Part shown: positions 51,901 through 57,900 of the stretch, one piece after another | Numbering within the stretch: position 1 is the stretch's first letter | Layout of the letters: every line of letters begins with the position of its first letter | Source: Rugalucina vietnamica | Taxonomy: Eukaryota; Mollusca; Bivalvia; Lucinida; Lucinidae | Assembly (NCBI GenBank): GCA_964017185.1 | Contig: OZ024884.1 | Coordinates: 14,792,048-14,856,047 of the forward strand | Direction: 5' to 3' | Length of the DNA: 64,000 bases | The notes under the pieces: generated by a model | The model's input: the letters and a program-made list of their open reading frames with translations, nothing else | What the model was told of the DNA's origin: nothing | Database searches by the model: none | Made by a program: the position numbers and the translations under genes

Positions 51901-54900
51901 ACATGCGGTACTAATTTACTGGTTCTCGTTTCAGCAAAAGAAGAAACCCGAGCTAAGCCTTCCCAGTCAGAGTGGAGCCGGGCACAAGCCCAGAAGCCAG
52001 TCTCAGGGTTCCCCTACCTCCGAGCGATCCTCGGTCAGCGGACATGACAGACGCGCAACCATCGATAACAGGATATCCGAGTCAAAGTTCTCCTATTTAT
52101 ACCCGTATGATGAAATGTTCTATCAAAAAAGTTCTGGTCTCACTAAATTGAAGAGTAACAGTGAAATTGCTTTAGATAGTAAAGAGATTAACAATAACAA
52201 AATGGGTGGTGGTTTTGCGAAACAAAGACCACGCGCAGCCCCGCCCCCTGTTCCAGCCAAAGAAAATAATAACAGTGCTGAAAAAATGAGAACTACTGCT
52301 AATGGTGTTAATTTTACTAATGAAAGTCAAAGTGTAGATAAAAGAAACAATAATAATAGGCCAGATTTGCTATCTAATGTCGAAAGTAAACTGAAATCGG
52401 CCAGAAGTTTCAATGATGATATTCACACAACGAACGACTCTCTGTGGAAAACTAACAGAAACTATGCAAAATATCCAAGCAATAAAAGTGAGAATTGGGA
52501 TTCACAAGCAAGACGAAAGCATGATTCAGGATTTTTCAGTGATATTATGTCGCCGAGTGATAAAGTACAATATTCTACATTTAGGTCAGAGTTAGGTTCT
52601 AATGAATTGTATTTGAGTGATAAGAACATGGCGGGTAGTTCGACACCATTAAATCCAGGGAAAACTTTTGGAGCATATATAGAGAAACAAGATTTTACAA
52701 ACAATAATGATATATCAGTGATTAAAGAAGTCAGTAATTCATATAGTAATGGACATGATTATGTTGATAATAGGGCTGTTGCAAGAACTGGGGGAAATGA
52801 TACAATTCACACAAAACATGTGAAGGATTCCCGGCACACACAATCTGGGAAAAATTCAGACGGTTTACAAATGGACAATAATAGTGCAAGGAAGCCACAC
52901 ACTAGCCAAAGAACTCATCCATATAATAGCAATTCAGGAATACACCATGGTAATGTGAGTAGAATAGAAAGGCAAATAAGCCCTAAAACACAGTGTGTGA
53001 AAACTGCCCATGTAAACAATGCACATCTTGGTATAAATGGTCATGTGCACCATACACCACATAACCATGTCTCCAATATTGTCAAAACTGTGGAACATAA
53101 TTCCAATTCAAGAAACAGGAATAGAATCAGTGAACATCACAGTCCAAACTCTAACTCGAGTACTAATGGCTGTGTACATAAACATAAAAATGTCGAAAGA
53201 AATTCGAGTGGTGGGTCGGGATCAAGTTCATCTTGTTCAAAGAGGCATTCATTTAGCCCAAAGCAGTCGGTTATAACGGATCATTCGCAAATCCATAAAA
53301 TGCAGTCGCCAAAGGAATTTGTTCAAAGTCCAACTCAACCGTGGGCTGATGTAAGCCATCTTAAGACAAGGACTGTTGCAGAGAGTGATATTCATGATAA
53401 TTCTGCTAAAATAAGGAATGATATGAATGAAAACATTGAAAATGAAGATCCTGTTTCTAGAGCACAGTCTCTGGGTGATTTAACTACAGGTTGTACATTT
53501 TCTGTCGTGGGTCAGAAAAAATCTGGTAGCGTTCAAGCCCTTACTGAAACTGAATTCACAGGATCTCAACTTGCCAAACACTTCAGGAAGTATCGTGAAA
53601 TGAAACCTGATATTCATGGAAGTCTTCCTGGAAGGATGAAATGTACAGGGAATGAAACAAAGTCAAGGCCTAAGTTGGAGAATATGAATATTCAGCCGGA
53701 GGGTCAGTTGCAGGTGTACCAGTCTGGAATGGGAGGAAAATGCAAGAAACAACAGCCTCATTATGGATCATTGCAGCACTTGCCAATGTGTGAAACTAAG
53801 GATAATCATAGAGATTTACCTTCAGTGAGAAATCGCGAAAAAACGCCTATCAAACCTCGGCGGGCGCTTCCACAAGTGCCTGGGGATGTAGATGAGAAAA
53901 AGAGACAATATACGGACATGGTTAAATTGCAACTTGCCACTAGAAATAGTAATAGTCCTAATTCTAGAAACTCAAGTGATAATGAAAAAAGGCCATTTTC
54001 TGCTGAAGGTCGGGCAAGGTCAAGGTCAATTGATCAAGGCGGTGTAAGTGCAACTCCTTCATTTTCAGACAGAGAAGTTTCGGAATTACTTGCAGGAGGT
54101 GCTAGAGACCATCTATGGGTGAAGCCCACAAATGTTGTTAATAATAAGTGCAATAAAATAGCCAAACCAAAGAGTGAAGCAATCCCACCGGATGCTGTGT
54201 ATGAGAATGACAAACTGTCACAATCCTATCCTTTATATAACAATGCTGGTACATTTGTTTCTCATGAACATAGCAATACACAAAATAGTGGAAGGCATTG
54301 TGAGTCAGGTCAGAATACGATCACCTCACAAAGTACTGTTGATTCAGGTTATATAACTGCCGACCCTGAATTGGAAAATAATACAATTTCTACCTCGAGC
54401 TATGCAAAAAGCCTGAAAGAATCCTCGAATAAACTGTTCAAATCTCCCAAGGGAGAGAACTCACAAGTTAAATTTTCCAAGGGAGAAAATTCTGAAGTGA
54501 ACAAGCAGCACAGAGATCATGAAACTAGAAACTGGATTGAAAAACATCCTGGTACTTTTGTTTCTGAACTTAAAACAAACTTAAAGAGCCCAGATTATGA
54601 AAAAGCAAAGACAGATACAGAAATATATGCAAAAGATGGTCACAGAGCATTGAATGAAAAAGAAAATGTAAATCCAACGATTGTAGATGCTTCATATACC
54701 AGTCCAAAAAGACCACTAGCTCATAGAACTTCAGAAATTAGTGTTAAAGAAGCTGAAAAATTTAATCCAGAAAGAAAATATTTCAAACCAAAAGTGAAAG
54801 CTGTTTCTATGTCTTACGGTTTGAATCTTATTGACTCTAGCAATAACCAGGATAACAGTCTTCTGAAACTTCAGCCGAAATTCACAGGATCGTTAATGAA

Positions 54901-57900
54901 TCTTACACATACTGAAACACATGGTTTATCAAATGCTCCTTCACTTGATTCATTAAAAGCTGAGGTCAATAAAAACTCAACACTTCCAGGCCATTGGAAA
55001 TTTAGTGGAAATCGGACAGAATCAAGTCTGAAAATGCTAGGAAAACCAAGTTTATTCCAACTTCTTCAGAACTACAGTGTTTATCCTGTGAGGTTAAAAA
55101 TTCCGCAGAATTTTACCTTATTGGATAATATTAGACTGATTGAATGTGAAGTGGTTCTACCATCTCCGTGGGAAAAAAAGGATGCAGGCTCTGTCACTAG
55201 TCCAAAAGGCAGCTATGCGAAACTTGGTGGACCAAATAGTGCTTTCAAGCCAGTTGTATCAGGGAGTTCGGCTATTGGGTCTGTTTCCATGGTAACTATA
55301 GTGGATGTATTTAATCAGATTGATAGTCTATACCAGCTGGGGCAGATTCAAAAAGGAGATCTGATTGTGGAGGTAGGTTTATTTTATTATTACAAAAGCT
55401 TTGCCATGCAATCAATATACAGAGATTTTTAAAACTGTAAAACATGATACATTTTGGTAGAAAAATTGTGATATTTTCTCTCTTATAGTGCTCAAAACAT
55501 ACATTGTAGGTGCACACTAGAACTGCCTCAGCAATGTGGTTCTAACGAATACCCACGATCTATGTTTTGGATCAAAAATAAGGAAAATTATATACCCCTG
55601 TAAAATAATATTAATTTTAGTAAAGCGAGGTGTAAGGGGGTATTAATTGCATGAACATGTACTCTTAATTGATGGAGGTTACCATGTGGTACATGTACTT
55701 GCAACATTCTATCAGCTAATCAATATCATTGCACTCCAATGTTTATACATAGTTAAAATTAAGTTGAACTGTTGAAGCTAAAATTCTCTGTGCCATATGT
55801 GGTGTAGCCACTCCCCCAGGGGTTGATCCTAGGCATATCCAGTCTTTCTGTGGGAGACTATATAATTTATAGAGGCACTGTTTCCATATGATGTTAGCTG
55901 TTGGTGGGCTGTTTAACTCAATTGAAGCTTTAAAATGCATATCATGAAGAAAAATATTGTTTTCTGTGACATGTGACCGTATGATTGGGTAAAAATATTC
56001 AATTTGAGCCTGTGCATGAGAAAACCAACAATTTGGGTTTATGACCAGATCCGACACAAACCAGGCTGTACAGTCACAGAATAAAGCTAGAAGCTTGAAA
56101 CGTTGGATATAAGTAGAAGAGGAATTGTACTATCCGAGCGAAAACAAAGGTGCTTATCAGCTGTGCAGTTACTGCACAGCTGATCTGTGTCTTTGTTTTC
56201 GCTTATGCAAATTGTTGTTTTTCTCATGCGAAGGCTTAATTTTAGTTTTTATGGTTTGTTTCTAACCATTGCAGGTAAATGAGAGGTTAGTGATAGGAGA
56301 TGACTTCAGAACATTGACCAATCTGCTACAGGCTTGCCAGGGGGAATTACTCTTGACAATTGCTAGAGATAAGGCTAGGGAAAGACAGGTAATCTTTTTG
56401 GGAGTCCTAACTCTTTTCTAAGAAATATGAAAAACAAAATTGAAAGCTAGTTTAAATTCAGATGCCCATCATTATCTTATATTGTTTGATTTGCAGCTAA
56501 ATTATTAACCATCATAAGGAGCATTGGCAGGGAAAGAAATAAATGTTGAAGAAATAATGCTGATCTATCAAACTAACATCTCCAGATGGTTATGAGTGAA
56601 AAAAGCTTGAAAGCAAAATGAAATATAACATTGTTGACATTCTGTATATTGTGCAGATTCATTACGAGCTCCAAGTTTGACTTGAGCTAAAACTTAGTCT
56701 TTACATTGCAACTCAGTAGCTGTTATAATACTCAGATTTTTAGCTCACCTGAGCCGTTAGGCTCACAAGGTGAGCTTATAGTATACCCATGCTCCGTCGT
56801 CCGTCCGTCCGTCGTCCGTCCGTCCGTCGTCCGTCGTCCACCATTTTCAAAGATCTTCTTCTCTGAAACCGCTTGGCCAATCAAAGCCAAATTTTACATG
56901 AAGCATCTATGGGAAGGGGGAACCAATGTGTATTTAAATAATCCAGGTCACATGACCAAGATGGCCGCCATGCCCATATATGGTAAAAACCCTTCAAAAA
57001 TCTTCTTCTCCGGAACCACTGGACCGATTTCAACCAAACTTGGCATGAAGCATCGATGACTCAAGTACTACAATGTGTATATAAATCATGACCTTGCGGT
57101 GACCTTGACCTATTTTACGGCAAGGTCAACATAGGTCGCCTTTGCATTTGAATGGGAAAAATTGTTAAATTGTCATTTAAAGGAAAAATCTTGCAGAAAA
57201 TGAGCAGTAGGACTGAATATTAATGATTCTGAAAAAAATTGGGCACCAGGGGCTCATCCGCCCCCACCCCGGGGCAATATACATGTATATTATCATAATA
57301 TTCAAACATCTTCTTCTCTGAAACCGCTTGGCCAATCAAAGCCAAATTTTACATGAAGCATCTATGGGAAGGGGGAACCAATGTGTATATAAATAATCCA
57401 GGTCACATGACCAAGATGGCCGCCATGCCCATATATGGTAAAAACCCTTCAAAAATCTTCTTCTCCAGAACCGGCTGACCGATTTCAACGAAACTTGGCA
57501 TGAAGCATCGATGGCTCAAGCACTACAATGTGTATATAAATCATGACCTTGTGATGACCTTGACCTATTTTACGGCAAGGTCAACATAGGTCGCCAATGC
57601 ATTTGAATGGGGAAAACTTTTAAAATGTCATTTAAAGTGAAAGTCTTGCAGGAAATGGGCAGTAGGACTGAAAATTAATGATTCTGAAAAAAATTGGACC
57701 CCAGGGGCTCATGTGCCCCCACCCCGGGGCAATATACATGTATATCTCCATAATATTCAAATGTCTTCTCCTCTGAAACCACTTGGCCAATCAAAGCCAA
57801 ATTTAATGTGAAGCATTAATAGGAAGGGGTAACAAATATGTAGATAAAAAATCCAGGTCACATGACCAAGATGGCCGCCATGCCCATATATGGTAAAAAC

